In this document: positions 1 to 11,386 of the stretch, piece after piece
Layout: each line of letters begins with the position of its first letter
How positions within the stretch are numbered: the first letter of the stretch is position 1
NCBI GenBank assembly: GCA_040223695.1
Contig: JAVKFU010000018.1
Coordinates: 186,001 to 250,000, forward strand
Origin: Deltaproteobacteria bacterium
GTDB taxonomy: Bacteria > Desulfobacterota_D > UBA1144 > Nemesobacterales > UBA2774
Length of the DNA stretch: 64,000 nucleotides
Reading direction: 5' to 3'
Notes under the pieces: generated by a model
What the model saw: the letters and a program-made list of their open reading frames with translations, nothing else
Told to the model about the DNA's origin: nothing
Database searches by the model: none
Made by a program: the position numbers and the translations under genes

Positions 1-1286
1 TCGATTCAAAATACCTTGAAGAGAATCTTGAAAACGTAATAGTAAAGCTCAAGGCGCGCGGGACTGAAATAGATTCCGAAAAATTCAGGACTCTCGACAG
101 TGAAAGAAAAGAAATCATAAAGACTGTGGAAAAGCTTGAGCACGAGAGGAATCTTGGCTCGAAAAAGGTCGGCGCTCTCAAGAGAGAAGGGAAGAACGGG
201 GAAGCCGACAGGCTTCAGGCCGAGCTTAAGACACTTTCCGAGAAGATTAAGGATCTTGGAAACAGGAGGGCGGGGATCGAGGAGAATTTCAGGGCTTTCA
301 TGCTGGAAATACCTAATATCCCGCACGGGTCTGTACCGGTGGGAAAGGATTCCTCGGACAACGTCGAGGTGAGGAAGTGGGGAGAGCCTCCGGTTTTCGA
401 CTTCGAGCCCAGGGATCACGTGGAGCTCGGAAAGGACCTTGACATTATCGACCTCGACAGGGCCGCCAAGATTACAGGGGCCAGATTCGCTCTTTACAAG
501 GGCCCGGGAGCGAGGCTCGAGAGGGCTCTTATCAATTTCATGCTCGACCTCCATACGAAAGAGCACGGATACACCGAGGTGCTTCCGCCCTTCATGGCTA
601 ACAGCGAGAGCTTTATCGGTACGGGGAATCTGCCCAAGTTCGAAGAGGACCTCTTTAAGATAGACGGCACTGATTATTACCTGGTGCCAACTGCCGAGGT
701 CCCCGTGACGAACATACACCGGGACGAGATACTGAGCGAAGACCGGCTGCCTGTAAAATACGTCGCGTACACCCCTTGTTTCAGAAGCGAGGCGGGATCT
801 TACGGAAAAGACGTCCGGGGGATAATCAGGCAGCATCAGTTCAATAAGGTTGAGCTTGTAAAATTTTCAGGCCCCGAAAGCTCTTATGAGGAGCATGAGT
901 CCCTGACCTCAGACGCGGCGAGGGTGCTTGAGCTTCTCGGGCTTCCTTACAGGATCGTGGTTCTGTGTACGGGGGATATGGGCTTCTCCTCCGCAAAGAC
1001 CTACGATATCGAGGTCTGGGTGCCGAGTGAGAAAACCTACAGGGAGATTTCGTCCTGCAGTAACTTCGAGGATTTTCAGGCGAGGAGGGCTTCTATCCGA
1101 TTCAGGCCAGCAGGCGGGGGTAAACCCCGACTCGTGCATACCCTGAATGGCTCCGGTCTCGCGGTGGGCAGAACGGTGATTGCGATACTGGAGAATTTCC
1201 AGGAAGAAGACGGGAGTATTAAAGTCCCTCCGGTCCTCGTGCCTTACATGGGTGGAATCACGAAGATTACGCCCCGCTCACGCTGA
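1..1286 (+). CDS. serS: Seryl-tRNA synthetase, 5' end cut by window edge
   Basis: Class II aminoacyl-tRNA synthetase that charges tRNA-Ser in the cytoplasm. The reading frame is open from base 3 and encodes the start of the N-terminal coiled-coil arm ([16 protein letters not shown]), so probably only a couple of codons lie outside the window. About 427 residues are visible, close to the usual 420-430. The long helical arm is followed by the class II core: motif 2 ([14 protein letters not shown], then RQHQFNKVE) and motif 3 near the C-terminus ([12 protein letters not shown]). The first internal ATG at 126 is not the true start, because it would delete half of the tRNA-binding arm. A tRNA-Ser gene lies 14 kb downstream. 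Identification is secure. Confidence 0.97.
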   Translation, partial: DSKYLEENLENVIVKLKARGTEIDSEKFRTLDSERKEIIKTVEKLEHERNLGSKKVGALKREGKNGEADRLQAELKTLSEKIKDLGNRRAGIEENFRAFMLEIPNIPHGSVPVGKDSSDNVEVRKWGEPPVFDFEPRDHVELGKDLDIIDLDRAAKITGARFALYKGPGARLERALINFMLDLHTKEHGYTEVLPPFMANSESFIGTGNLPKFEEDLFKIDGTDYYLVPTAEVPVTNIHRDEILSEDRLPVKYVAYTPCFRSEAGSYGKDVRGIIRQHQFNKVELVKFSGPESSYEEHESLTSDAARVLELLGLPYRIVVLCTGDMGFSSAKTYDIEVWVPSEKTYREISSCSNFEDFQARRASIRFRPAGGGKPRLVHTLNGSGLAVGRTVIAILENFQEEDGSIKVPPVLVPYMGGITKITPRSR

Positions 1287-1339
1287 TTTGCTCACTCAAA
1301 TGTCGCGAGTGGATCGAATCCTCTTGAATACGAGCTTTC

Positions 1340-3262
1340 TCAGACCGGCAGGTCGATAAAAAAAGTGACCCCCTTTTCCTCGTTCGGTCTCGCGTAGATT
1401 TCCCCGCCGTGCTCCTTGATAATTCCGAACGATACTGAAAGTCCGAGTCCCGTGCCTTTCCCTTTGTCTTTTGTCGTGTAGAACGGATCGAATATTTTTT
1501 TCATAATTTTCTCGGGAATTCCGGGTCCGTTGTCCTCAAATGAAATTTCGATTACCGGAATCATGCCTGGTTTGCCCGGGGACTGTTTCTCTTTAACCTT
1601 TGTTCTCACGGTGAGCTGCCTATCGTCCCCGGTTTCCATCATTGCATGCTGTGAATTTATGATCAAATTGAGAAACACCTGCTGGAGCTGATTCGGATCC
1701 CCCACCGTATCCGGCAAATCAGGGTCCAGTTCTTTTATCACTTTTACGGAATGCTTCTTTAGCTCGTATTCCGTAAGCCCGAGTGTTTTTTCCAGAATGT
1801 CGTTAATCTCTATGACCTCTTTCTCCGGGCTGTGCTTCCGTGCGAAAGAGAGGAGGTTCTGGATGACCTTTCTTGCCCGTTCGGCTTCGCCGTGGATTGA
1901 TTTAATCGCCTCTCTGGATTCTTCATTGTTCATATCCTGCTCCGAAAGCAGCATTTCGGCGTACCCTATTACGACCGCAAGCGGGTTGTTCACCTCATGG
2001 GTAACTCCCGATATAAGCTCTCCGACCGCGGCCAGCTTCGCTGACTGCAGTACCTGCTCCTCGAGGTTTTTTCTTTCGGTTATGTCAAATATGATCGCGG
2101 TCAAAATCGATTGGCCCTCTATCTTGCAGGTTGATAACGATATGTCTACGGGGAATTCCTCGCCCTCTTTGTTGAGTCCGGCGAGCTCTGAAGCGGACTC
2201 GACGAAATAGACAGCCGCGCTTCCTCTGCCGTTTCCGATTTCCGAGCTTATTATCTCTTGATACCTGTCCGGGAATAAAGAACTGAATTCCCTGTCGAGA
2301 ATTTCTTCTTTTTCGTATCCGAAAATTTCTTTCGCGGCAGGGTTAAAAAGTATAATCTTCCCCTCTTCGTTTACCGCTATGATCGCGCTCTTGGCCGTCT
2401 CCACAAAAGTCCTGTAACGCTCTTCTGATTCCTTGAGCGCCTGCTGGAGCCTTTTCTGCTTGGTTATATCATCTATGACGGACACAATTCCGATCTGCCT
2501 TCCGCCCTCGTCCTTGATGACCGATGTTTTCTCATAAGTCGGGAACGCGCTTCCGTCTTTCCTGAGCGCGAGTCGCTCACCTTCCCACCCCACCATAATC
2601 AAGGCCTCGTAAATCTTGCTGCTCACTCCTGAAGCGTCTTCAAGCGGGTAGAGTATGTCGCTCTTCTTTCCCTTGAGTTCTTCGCGCAGGTACCCGAAGG
2701 TTCTCACGTGCGCCTTGTTTATGTAGATAATATCCCGGTTCATGTCAGTGACCATTACGGCCGAATTCAGACTGTTCACGGATGCCGACAGGAGCTGGCT
2801 TTCGGCGCCGCTTTTCCCGGGTTCCATATTACTTTTCCCTCTATTTTGTGACGCTTTCTCGACCGACTTCATCAATTTCTGCTTCTCAAGGGCTTTCATT
2901 GTAAGGGTTGCGAGGTAGTTAGGGTTAACGGGGGTTTCGATATAAGCGTAAACGAGATTGTCAAGGGGGTTGTCGAATCCGGTTTTGGCGCCCTCGTTCT
3001 CTCCGGGATCCGTAATTGTGATAACGTCGGTTTTAGGAGAAATTGATTTTATGACCGTTATCAATTCGTGGGTGGAAACATCACCGGAAGTTGTATCGAT
3101 TATGGCCACGCTGATGAAATCTTTCCGCAGCTTTCCGATAAATTCCTCTTTAGTTGGTGACTGAAGGAATTCGACATTTCGTTTTTTGAGAATCCCCTCA
3201 AGGTGTGAGAAATCCTTATCACTCGATCTTACAAGAACAGATGGGCTTTCTTTCTTGTTCAT
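1340..3262 (-). CDS. PAS-domain sensor histidine kinase with degenerate receiver-like N-terminus
   Basis: Cytoplasmic-looking sensor kinase of 640 residues with no membrane segment. Residues ~1-125 look like a divergent receiver fold (beta-strand Asp in VAIIDTTSG). Two PAS domains follow at ~160-275 and ~280-400. The HisKA box is GVTHEVNNPLAVVIGYAEML, where His is the expected phosphorylation site. The HATPase domain has an N box (NLIINSQHAM), a G1 box (EDNGPGIP) and an F/G2 stretch (FDPFYTTKDKGKGTGLGLSV). All catalytic boxes are intact, so it should autophosphorylate. No response regulator is adjacent, so it is an orphan kinase; the PAS ligands cannot be read from sequence. It is convergent with serS. 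Confidence 0.9.
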   Translation of the reverse strand: MNKKESPSVLVRSSDKDFSHLEGILKKRNVEFLQSPTKEEFIGKLRKDFISVAIIDTTSGDVSTHELITVIKSISPKTDVITITDPGENEGAKTGFDNPLDNLVYAYIETPVNPNYLATLTMKALEKQKLMKSVEKASQNRGKSNMEPGKSGAESQLLSASVNSLNSAVMVTDMNRDIIYINKAHVRTFGYLREELKGKKSDILYPLEDASGVSSKIYEALIMVGWEGERLALRKDGSAFPTYEKTSVIKDEGGRQIGIVSVIDDITKQKRLQQALKESEERYRTFVETAKSAIIAVNEEGKIILFNPAAKEIFGYEKEEILDREFSSLFPDRYQEIISSEIGNGRGSAAVYFVESASELAGLNKEGEEFPVDISLSTCKIEGQSILTAIIFDITERKNLEEQVLQSAKLAAVGELISGVTHEVNNPLAVVIGYAEMLLSEQDMNNEESREAIKSIHGEAERARKVIQNLLSFARKHSPEKEVIEINDILEKTLGLTEYELKKHSVKVIKELDPDLPDTVGDPNQLQQVFLNLIINSQHAMMETGDDRQLTVRTKVKEKQSPGKPGMIPVIEISFEDNGPGIPEKIMKKIFDPFYTTKDKGKGTGLGLSVSFGIIKEHGGEIYARPNEEKGVTFFIDLPV

Positions 3263-3326
3263 TTTAAACCACTGTCGGAATTAATGCATTTTCTTTAGTC
3301 TCTTGCGAATTGTATATAAGGCGCTG

Positions 3327-3572
3327 TTAAACCTCATCCACCCGCTTGCCGTATTTTTCCAGCTTGTTCGATATAAAAAGAAAAATCGGAGCCAGAATTA
3401 TACACGCCAGGAATATATATAAGAAAATAAATCCCGTTTGTTTCTCGATTTCGCTTATTTCAACGATAAATGAGCGTATAAGTATTAAAATTATTCCGAA
3501 AGCGGAAATCACGGAAATAAAAACCGCTGTCATGAAAAGATACGAAAAAACGCTTGATAGTGAATCTCTCAT
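3327..3572 (-). CDS. Small two-helix membrane protein, unknown function
   Basis: An 81-residue protein with two strongly hydrophobic segments (about residues 12-34 and 46-68) separated by a short charged loop (EISEIEKQ), ending in a basic/acidic tail. It lies between the frr operon and the sensor kinase on the same strand. A similar-length frame exists on the opposite strand over the same bases, but this strand gives the coherent two-helix topology. I do not recognise a family. It may be a genuine small membrane protein; the local sequence is AT-rich. Confidence 0.45.
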   Translation of the reverse strand: MRDSLSSVFSYLFMTAVFISVISAFGIILILIRSFIVEISEIEKQTGFIFLYIFLACIILAPIFLFISNKLEKYGKRVDEV

Positions 3573-3705
3573 CTCCGTTCGGTAGCAATTTGCTTTTCAT
3601 CCTAATTATAAAGCAATCTGTTAAGACCTACAATGAAAAAGCCGGATCAGAGAGGAGCTTATATATTTCTACGAGGCTCTACGGAAGATGAGCCGTTCGG
3701 AGACG

Positions 3706-5636
<1,931 letters not shown>

Positions 5637-5706
5637 CGTATAATAATTCCTCCTTGCTTTCTTCTCTGAATTGATCCGTTCCGGTTATGCCGCGAGCAAC
5701 GGGCGA

Positions 5707-6723
5707 TTAAGACTCGTCAGTGGCGTCGTCGGAAGGAGTTTCTGCCGGTGCTGTCTTCTCAGCGGCTTCAGGCTTGCTCTCAGTTTCAGCCTTGGCGGTC
5801 TGTTTCTCTTTTTTTTCTGAATCATTTTGCTGAGCGGGAGCTTTGAATTCCCCCTCTCCGGGCGTGCTCTCCGATACCGCTACGGAGGTCGACTCTTCTT
5901 TCCTCGTTTCTTCTCCGAATTCCTTGAACACGAATACCTTTCTCTCAACGACGACCTGAGATTCTTCTTCTTTCTTGACAACTTCCCCTGCCTGAAGTTT
6001 CTGCTCGTATATGTGCTTGCCTTCGATACAGGCATCCGCAATTCTCGATGTAAAAAGCTTTATGGCCCTTATTGCGTCGTCGTTGCTCGGAATTATATAA
6101 TCGGCGTCCGCCGGGTCGGAGTTCGTGTCCACTACAGCCACTATCGGAATCCCGAGTCTCCGCGCTTCATGGACCGCGATGTGTTCCTTCCTCGTATCTA
6201 CTATATAGAGCGCTTGCGGGATTCTTTTCATATTTACGATTCCGCCGAGCAGGTGCTCAAGCTTCTGTATCTCCCTCTTAAGCCCTTTCGCTTCCTTCTT
6301 GGGGAGCCGCTCCATCTGGCCTTCCTCTTCGAGTTTCTTTAATTCGAGCAGGTAGTCCACCCGGGATCTGATCGTGTGGAAATTGGTAAGCGTGCCTCCC
6401 AGCCAGCGCGTATTAACATAAGGAATGCCCGCCTTCGCTGTCTCTTCCGCTATTATCCCCTGTGCCTGCTTTTTCGTGCCTACGAAAAGCACCTCCCCCC
6501 CGTCGGCGACGGTATCCCGAACAAAGCCGTAAGCCTTCTTGAAAAGTCCCACTGTCTGTTGAAGATCGATGATGTGAATTCCGTTTCTGTTCCCGAAGAT
6601 ATAATCCTTCATTTTGGGGTTCCAGTGACTTATCTGATGACCGAAATGCACCCCGGCTTCGAGAAGTTGCTTCATGCTGATTACCTCACTAACCTGATCG
6701 GTAGTTTGGGTTTCTTCTACCAT
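5707..6723 (-). CDS. rpsB: 30S ribosomal protein S2 with long charged C-terminal tail
   Basis: Small-subunit protein S2. Residues ~16-245 are the canonical S2 fold ([44 protein letters not shown]). About 90 further residues form a low-complexity tail rich in Glu, Lys, Ala and Pro (for example [20 protein letters not shown]) that is absent from E. coli S2. A 16-residue N-terminal lead ([15 protein letters not shown]) precedes the usual start. A strong ribosome binding site (AGGAGG) lies just upstream of the ATG. It heads the rpsB-tsf-pyrH-frr operon and is divergent from the lipid-kinase gene. Confidence 0.96.
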   Translation of the reverse strand: MVEETQTTDQVSEVISMKQLLEAGVHFGHQISHWNPKMKDYIFGNRNGIHIIDLQQTVGLFKKAYGFVRDTVADGGEVLFVGTKKQAQGIIAEETAKAGIPYVNTRWLGGTLTNFHTIRSRVDYLLELKKLEEEGQMERLPKKEAKGLKREIQKLEHLLGGIVNMKRIPQALYIVDTRKEHIAVHEARRLGIPIVAVVDTNSDPADADYIIPSNDDAIRAIKLFTSRIADACIEGKHIYEQKLQAGEVVKKEEESQVVVERKVFVFKEFGEETRKEESTSVAVSESTPGEGEFKAPAQQNDSEKKEKQTAKAETESKPEAAEKTAPAETPSDDATDES

Positions 6724-6771
6724 TAAACTGCCTCCTGAATCATGCCGATTTTAATTTTGATAAAACAAATT

Positions 6772-6800
6772 TATCTAACATATAATATTGCATTTTTCAA
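6772..6800 (-). promoter_or_regulatory. Candidate sigma-70 promoter of the rpsB operon
   Basis: Reading the minus strand, TTGAAA (6795-6800) is followed after 17 bases by TAGATA (6772-6777), about 50 bases upstream of the rpsB start. The -35 element is good and the -10 is poor. The -35 lies inside one arm of the perfect inverted repeat at 6790-6840. Confidence 0.4.
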
Positions 6801-6840
6801 GTACAGCGGGATTAGTTTTGTAATGAATGTTGAAAAATGC
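6790..6840. repeat. Perfect 11-bp inverted repeat in the rpsB / lipid-kinase divergent spacer
   Basis: GCATTTTTCAA at 6790-6800 is matched by TTGAAAAATGC at 6830-6840, a perfect 11-bp inverted repeat separated by 29 bases. It lies between two divergent genes and overlaps the proposed -35 of rpsB. It could be a paired operator. It is a poor terminator because both flanking genes diverge from it. Confidence 0.6.
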
Positions 6841-6880
6841 TATGTTAAATCTGCTTAGATTTTACTCGAAAGGCTGAATT

Positions 6881-7774
6881 TTGAAAGACTTGAGATATTT
6901 ATTCATTATCAACCCGGCGGCCGGTCAGGGCAGGACAGCCGGATTTTTCCATTCGGTCAAAACGCTTATCGATAAACATAACGTTCCCTACGAGCATAAA
7001 TTCACCTCCGGTCCGGGAGAGGCGACCGCACTCGCGCGCAATGCCCGGAACGAAGGGTTCACTCATATCGTATCGGTCGGCGGCGACGGCACCTCGCACG
7101 AGATCGTAAACGGCATTATCGGGTCCTCGCTCGTTTTCGGCGCCCTGCCTTCGGGGAGCGGAAACGATTTCCCCAAATCGGCGGGGATTTCCCTTGACGC
7201 CGAACGCGCCGTAGATACGCTTTTTTCAGGTTTCGAGAGGCAGGTTGACCTCGGCAGGCTGGGGGAGACCTATTTTATAAACGGGCTCGGTATAGGGCTC
7301 GACGGCTCCGTTTCCCACCGCTTTAAAAAGCTAAAGCGCATGAGGGGTCAGCTTGGCTATCTGATGGGAGCCGTCCGGGAGGCGCTCTCCTTTAAGGGGT
7401 TTGGGGTGGAGCTCGCAATCGACGGCTGGAGTTACAGCGGAGTGCTCTTGCTCACAGGGGCGTCTAACGGGGTTTACCAGGGGGGCAAGTTTAAGCTCGC
7501 CCCGGACGCCAGCGTTGACGACGCTTTTCTTGATTTCCATATCATCAAAGACATGCCTTCGCTCGACAGGCTCTTAAAAATCCCCAAAGTGCTTCAGGGG
7601 ACTCATTCCGGACTGGCCGAGGTGGAGCTCAGGCGCGGGAGCATGATGGAGATAACGCTTACTCGCGCGGTGCCGGCGCACATGGACGGGGAGCCTTTTT
7701 ACCTCGAACCGGGCAAGCACAGGGTGGAGGTCGTTCCGGGAGCGCTCAGGATAATGTCAGGCGCCGAGGGTTGA
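6881..7774 (+). CDS. Diacylglycerol kinase-family lipid kinase
   Basis: Member of the DAGK catalytic / YegS-like family (297 residues), which phosphorylates lipid hydroxyls using ATP. Key motifs are INPAAGQGRT near the N-terminus, the nucleotide-binding VGGDGTSHEIVNG at ~residue 65, and LPSGSGNDFPKS. The initiator is TTG at 6881, preceded by AAAGG; there is no ATG upstream and the protein aligns from its first residues. It precedes the acyltransferase gene plsC by 65 bases on the same strand, consistent with a small phospholipid-metabolism pair. The exact lipid substrate cannot be told from sequence. Confidence 0.88.
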   Translation: MKDLRYLFIINPAAGQGRTAGFFHSVKTLIDKHNVPYEHKFTSGPGEATALARNARNEGFTHIVSVGGDGTSHEIVNGIIGSSLVFGALPSGSGNDFPKSAGISLDAERAVDTLFSGFERQVDLGRLGETYFINGLGIGLDGSVSHRFKKLKRMRGQLGYLMGAVREALSFKGFGVELAIDGWSYSGVLLLTGASNGVYQGGKFKLAPDASVDDAFLDFHIIKDMPSLDRLLKIPKVLQGTHSGLAEVELRRGSMMEITLTRAVPAHMDGEPFYLEPGKHRVEVVPGALRIMSGAEG

Positions 7775-7839
7775 ATATCGCGGCGCTGCGATTAAATTAA
7801 TTCCGTGACTCAAAGTCGATTATTCTTTAAGATACGAAC

Positions 7840-8562
7840 ATGATCAGAACCGTAATTAGCTGGATCGCGTTTATTGTTTATACTGTTTTTTTCGGCATCA
7901 TAGGGATTATTCTGGCTGTGATTTCCCCCTCATCGGCTGTTAAATACGCGGTCAGGCCGTGGGCGCGTATTATCCTCTTCACTACCGGCGTAAAGCTCGA
8001 TGTCAGGGGGCTTGAGAATCTTCCCGCCGAGCCCTCTATCATAATGTATAACCATCAGAGCGTATTCGATATATTCGCCTACATGGCCGCGCTGCCGATT
8101 GACTGGAAAGCGGTAATGAAAAAAGAGGTAGCCGGTATGCCGTTTATAGGCTGGGTATCGAAGCTCGCCGGCCACTACTTTGTCGCGAGGGACGGCTCAG
8201 GCAGGGATACGAAAGAGGTAAAAAGGATCGTTAGCAATATTCGCTCCGGGCCCTCGGTAATGATCGCCCCCGAAGGTACGAGAGGGAAAGACGGGAAACT
8301 GCTTCCTTTTCAGAAGGGCGGCTTTTTCATAGCGATGCTCGCCCGTGTTCCGGTCGTTCCAATGGTTATTACGGGGGGGCTTCAGATAATGCCTAAAGAT
8401 TCAAGGGTGTTGAAACCCGGCACTATGAAAATAAGAATATTGCCGCCGATTCACGTCGAAGACCTCCCCCCAGGAAGAGAAGGCAGAGACGAGCTTATGC
8501 GAACGGTAAGGAATCAAATGGAAGAGGTACTGAATGAGCTGCAAACCGGTCGGGCCGCCTGA
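7840..8562 (+). CDS. plsC: 1-acyl-sn-glycerol-3-phosphate acyltransferase
   Basis: Membrane-associated acyltransferase that makes phosphatidic acid from lysophosphatidic acid. It has 240 residues. An N-terminal hydrophobic helix (residues ~4-30) is followed by the catalytic HX4D motif in YNHQSVFD and the glycerol-phosphate-binding block APEGTRGKDG. Length and motif spacing fit the PlsC family. It is downstream of the DAG-kinase-like gene in the same orientation. Confidence 0.92.
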   Translation: MIRTVISWIAFIVYTVFFGIIGIILAVISPSSAVKYAVRPWARIILFTTGVKLDVRGLENLPAEPSIIMYNHQSVFDIFAYMAALPIDWKAVMKKEVAGMPFIGWVSKLAGHYFVARDGSGRDTKEVKRIVSNIRSGPSVMIAPEGTRGKDGKLLPFQKGGFFIAMLARVPVVPMVITGGLQIMPKDSRVLKPGTMKIRILPPIHVEDLPPGREGRDELMRTVRNQMEEVLNELQTGRAA

Positions 8563-8589
8563 TCATCCGCCTGCCGCGTTATAAAATAA

Positions 8590-8677
8590 TTGTCATATTT
8601 GTTCCGTAGTCTATAATAATTGCCGATCTAACCCTTTCCGGTCGTTTATTGAGTAACCACGCGCAGTAGTCTATAAT
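8590..8677 (+). promoter_or_regulatory. Two tandem sigma-70-like promoters sharing a 12-bp direct repeat
   Basis: P1 is TTGTCA (8590-8595), a 16-base spacer and TATAAT (8612-8617). P2 is TTGAGT (8649-8654), a 17-base spacer and TATAAT (8672-8677). Both -10 boxes sit in an identical 12-mer, GTAGTCTATAAT, at 8606-8617 and 8666-8677, exactly 60 bases apart. They drive the long unknown gene that starts at about 8831. Confidence 0.6.
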
Positions 8678-8830
8678 TGATAAGCGGTTAATTTTTATAC
8701 GACAGAAAAAATTAATAGAGATACATTTTTATATTTTGAATCCTGATGCATTTAATTGAGTCAAAAAACTACATACTCTTATATTGCGGGCGGTTCTCAG
8801 GGAATGGGAAGTATCTGGAGTTTGGGAAAG

Positions 8831-10522
8831 ATGGATGATTATATATTAGCGGACCTGGAGCTTGAGACAATAATCGCTCTTGCGGGAATGCCGGTTCAAA
8901 AAGAGCTCGTCAATCCCCGAATGCCTGCCGAGATGGCGAAAAGGGTAAGGGTAACATTCAGGCCTTTGCCCGCTAATTACGGGAATCAGATTGTTAAAAG
9001 GTTCAGGGATAAGCTCGAGGAAAAGCTCAGGGAAAACGGAGTTCAGGTAATACCCTGGGATGAGGCCGCGGAGGTGCCTCCGGGTCTTGTTTCCAAGATT
9101 CTGCGTACCAGAAAGGTTAAGAGTAACATTCATGCGGTAGTGGATGTAAAGAGGGTGTATTCCCTCATGAGAAATATTCTGAGCGGCGTTGCCGAGAGGA
9201 TTTATGTCCATACGCGGAAGCCCGACCGCTCCGTTATGGAAATCCTGAAGATAAGCGGCTGGGCGGACGACTTCACTGCCAGATACGTACAGGACCCGTT
9301 CAACACGCAGATAATTACCCTTATGCCGCTTGAGCCCGAATTCGCCGACGGCGCCACCAGTTATGACAGGAAGATAGCGATAGGACTCAAGAACCTCATA
9401 ACCACGATGTCCGAGATCGTAATGGGAATCGCCCCCGACAGGTTTTCGCTCGTGAACATGAACCTGTCGGATTCCATCTACGTTAACGAAGAGCTTGACG
9501 ATTTTATTTTAAATTCACTGATTCCGAAAATATACGCTCCTATAAAGCCCCCTGTGCTCAACAGGTTCAAGAAGGGGGAATACGACCCATCCCAGTCATT
9601 GTTCGCCGGGCAGCTTGCCGAGCTCGGCAGGCGGATCGAGCCTACTTCCCTGTTTCCGCATGGCTCCAAGTTCAGCGAAAAAGTTTCGAGGCTTTCCCAC
9701 AGGGACGTTGTGGAGAAGATACTCGAGGGCAGGACGGGCGTGTCGTACGGCTTCATAGCGATAGCGGAAGCGCCCGGATATCAAGGGCCGGTCACCCTAA
9801 CTAAAGAGGAGTGGGACGGCTTGAAAAATGTTGAAAGCCTTAAAGACGATAAATTGAGACAGAACGGCGAAGGCAGATGGTATGTAAGATCTGTCATCAG
9901 GGGAGAGGAGATTTATCAGCAGGTGCCCGATATCTGGATAGTTACGTCCCGTTCGGGAAGCGACAAGACCAACCTTAACCCGGAAACCGATATAGTGAGG
10001 ATAGGGCTGATAAAGGGGAAATTATATCTTGAGACGCCGAAAGGGGTCGACCTGCACCGGAGGGATATCAGGCCGTCGTTCGACACCTATGTGATACTCG
10101 CCCAGGCTCTGGCCACGGCTCTCTATGCCCCGGATCTCATTAAGGAAGGGCTTCCCATACTCCACTTCCACGGCTATCCGGACCCGACGTGGTTCGGGCA
10201 GAGCGAGTATTATTCAGGGGCGAGGAACCCCTCTCTTCCGTGCGGCACAGTCGAGGCTGCGCTTCTCAACTACTCGGCTATTTATGAGGTCGCCAACCGT
10301 AACGGCGAGAAAATCAAGATGCTCTGTCTGGTGGAGTCCGACCACGGTGTCAATATTCTCGGTCTCGACAGGGATTACCTTATTAACAGGCTGAGCGAAG
10401 GGGTCGACACGGGCCATATTATGCTCGGCGGGAAATACCTGCCCGAGCTTAAGAGAAGCAGCCTGGCCCATGAGCAGGATAATCAGAATGCGGAAGAGAA
10501 ACAGGCGGGGTCCAACCCTTAA
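8831..10522 (+). CDS. Large conserved-looking protein of unknown function
   Basis: I do not recognise this protein (563 residues from the ATG at 8831). Its base composition, codon pattern and long uninterrupted frame are those of a real gene, and two strong promoter candidates lie upstream. It looks soluble: no signal peptide and no membrane helix. Features that stand out are a HFHGYPDP stretch, GTVEAALLNYSAIYEVA and CLVESDHGVNILGLD in the last third, and a polar, Gln/Asn/Glu-rich tail. The frame is open from a TTG at 8756, but that has no ribosome binding site, whereas GGAG sits 11 bases before the ATG at 8831. Another ATG at 8804 is also possible. It stands alone between plsC and a phosphatase gene. 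Confidence 0.75.
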   Translation: MDDYILADLELETIIALAGMPVQKELVNPRMPAEMAKRVRVTFRPLPANYGNQIVKRFRDKLEEKLRENGVQVIPWDEAAEVPPGLVSKILRTRKVKSNIHAVVDVKRVYSLMRNILSGVAERIYVHTRKPDRSVMEILKISGWADDFTARYVQDPFNTQIITLMPLEPEFADGATSYDRKIAIGLKNLITTMSEIVMGIAPDRFSLVNMNLSDSIYVNEELDDFILNSLIPKIYAPIKPPVLNRFKKGEYDPSQSLFAGQLAELGRRIEPTSLFPHGSKFSEKVSRLSHRDVVEKILEGRTGVSYGFIAIAEAPGYQGPVTLTKEEWDGLKNVESLKDDKLRQNGEGRWYVRSVIRGEEIYQQVPDIWIVTSRSGSDKTNLNPETDIVRIGLIKGKLYLETPKGVDLHRRDIRPSFDTYVILAQALATALYAPDLIKEGLPILHFHGYPDPTWFGQSEYYSGARNPSLPCGTVEAALLNYSAIYEVANRNGEKIKMLCLVESDHGVNILGLDRDYLINRLSEGVDTGHIMLGGKYLPELKRSSLAHEQDNQNAEEKQAGSNP

Positions 10523-10614
10523 AATGCGTATTGCCGAACTCTGCTGCCTTTGGTATATTGTTCCTGATTTCAAGCTTTGATTTCAGCTAAAGCTCACGTA
10601 ACTCCTGTAAATAA

Positions 10615-11214
10615 ATGAACGAATCGACTAAAACAGCGAAGATATATCTTGGTCGCCACTGCAAGACGGAGTGGAATCTTGAGCACAGACTGATCGGCAC
10701 TACAGACCTCCCCCTCTGTGAGGTCGGATGGGCCGAGGCGAGGGACACGCTCCCTGTCATTGAGAAATACGGCTTCGACAGGATAGTCTCAAGCCCCCTT
10801 CAGCGCGCGAGTCAGACATCCGAGTTCTACTCCGGGAAGTTAAATCTCCCCCTTGAGATTCACCGGGACCTGAGGGAGCTCGATCACGGGGACTGGAACG
10901 GGCAGAAGTATGACGACCTTTTAAGCGATCCGTCGTCCCGTTTTAAAGAGTGGTTCATCGAGGGCGATACGAGCATCCCCATCCCAAACGCGCCAGAGAC
11001 GCTTGAGGAGGTCCAGCAGAGGATCGTGCGCACGATTAGAGAAATCGCGCTCAGGTATCCGGGAGAAAAGGTGCTTGTCGTAAGTCATAAGCATATAAGG
11101 TCCTTACTCACCTGTTACCTCAAGGGAGTCGACCTCTCCCACTTCAGAGAAAACATAAACGAAACCGTGGAGCCCATCGAGCTCTCTGACGATGACCTAG
11201 CAAAACTTCTTTAG
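10615..11214 (+). CDS. Histidine phosphatase (phosphoglycerate mutase-like) family protein
   Basis: A 199-residue member of the histidine phosphatase superfamily, which covers cofactor-dependent phosphoglycerate mutases and phosphatases such as CobC. The phospho-acceptor motif, usually RHGxTxWN, is here RHCKTEWN, so the catalytic Arg-His is kept and Gly is replaced by Cys. Other family landmarks are SSPLQRASQTSEFY, the acidic ELDHGDWNGQ segment and the second catalytic His in VVSHKHIRSLL. Substrate is unknown; a small-metabolite phosphatase is more likely than a glycolytic mutase. It is a single gene with no operon partner. Confidence 0.85.
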   Translation: MNESTKTAKIYLGRHCKTEWNLEHRLIGTTDLPLCEVGWAEARDTLPVIEKYGFDRIVSSPLQRASQTSEFYSGKLNLPLEIHRDLRELDHGDWNGQKYDDLLSDPSSRFKEWFIEGDTSIPIPNAPETLEEVQQRIVRTIREIALRYPGEKVLVVSHKHIRSLLTCYLKGVDLSHFRENINETVEPIELSDDDLAKLL

Positions 11215-11386
11215 CATTCCCACGATACGCGCAATTCAATCCTCTTCGTAGTTGCAATCGGTACAGATAGCTCTATGCTTGTTCTCGAGGGGGCGGGTGA
11301 GGTGCTGCGAAAACCTCCACTGGATGTTAATAAATAATAGTATCTGTGATAGTATTGAGAATACGGCCTTTTCCGGGGAGGGTAAT

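Noticed and set aside
6-836. 276-residue minus-strand frame opposite serS
   Set aside because: Antisense shadow of a well-supported serS gene; no ribosome binding site and no family resemblance.
3346-3585. 79-residue plus-strand frame opposite the small membrane protein
   Set aside because: Lower coherence; the minus-strand frame gives two clean membrane helices.
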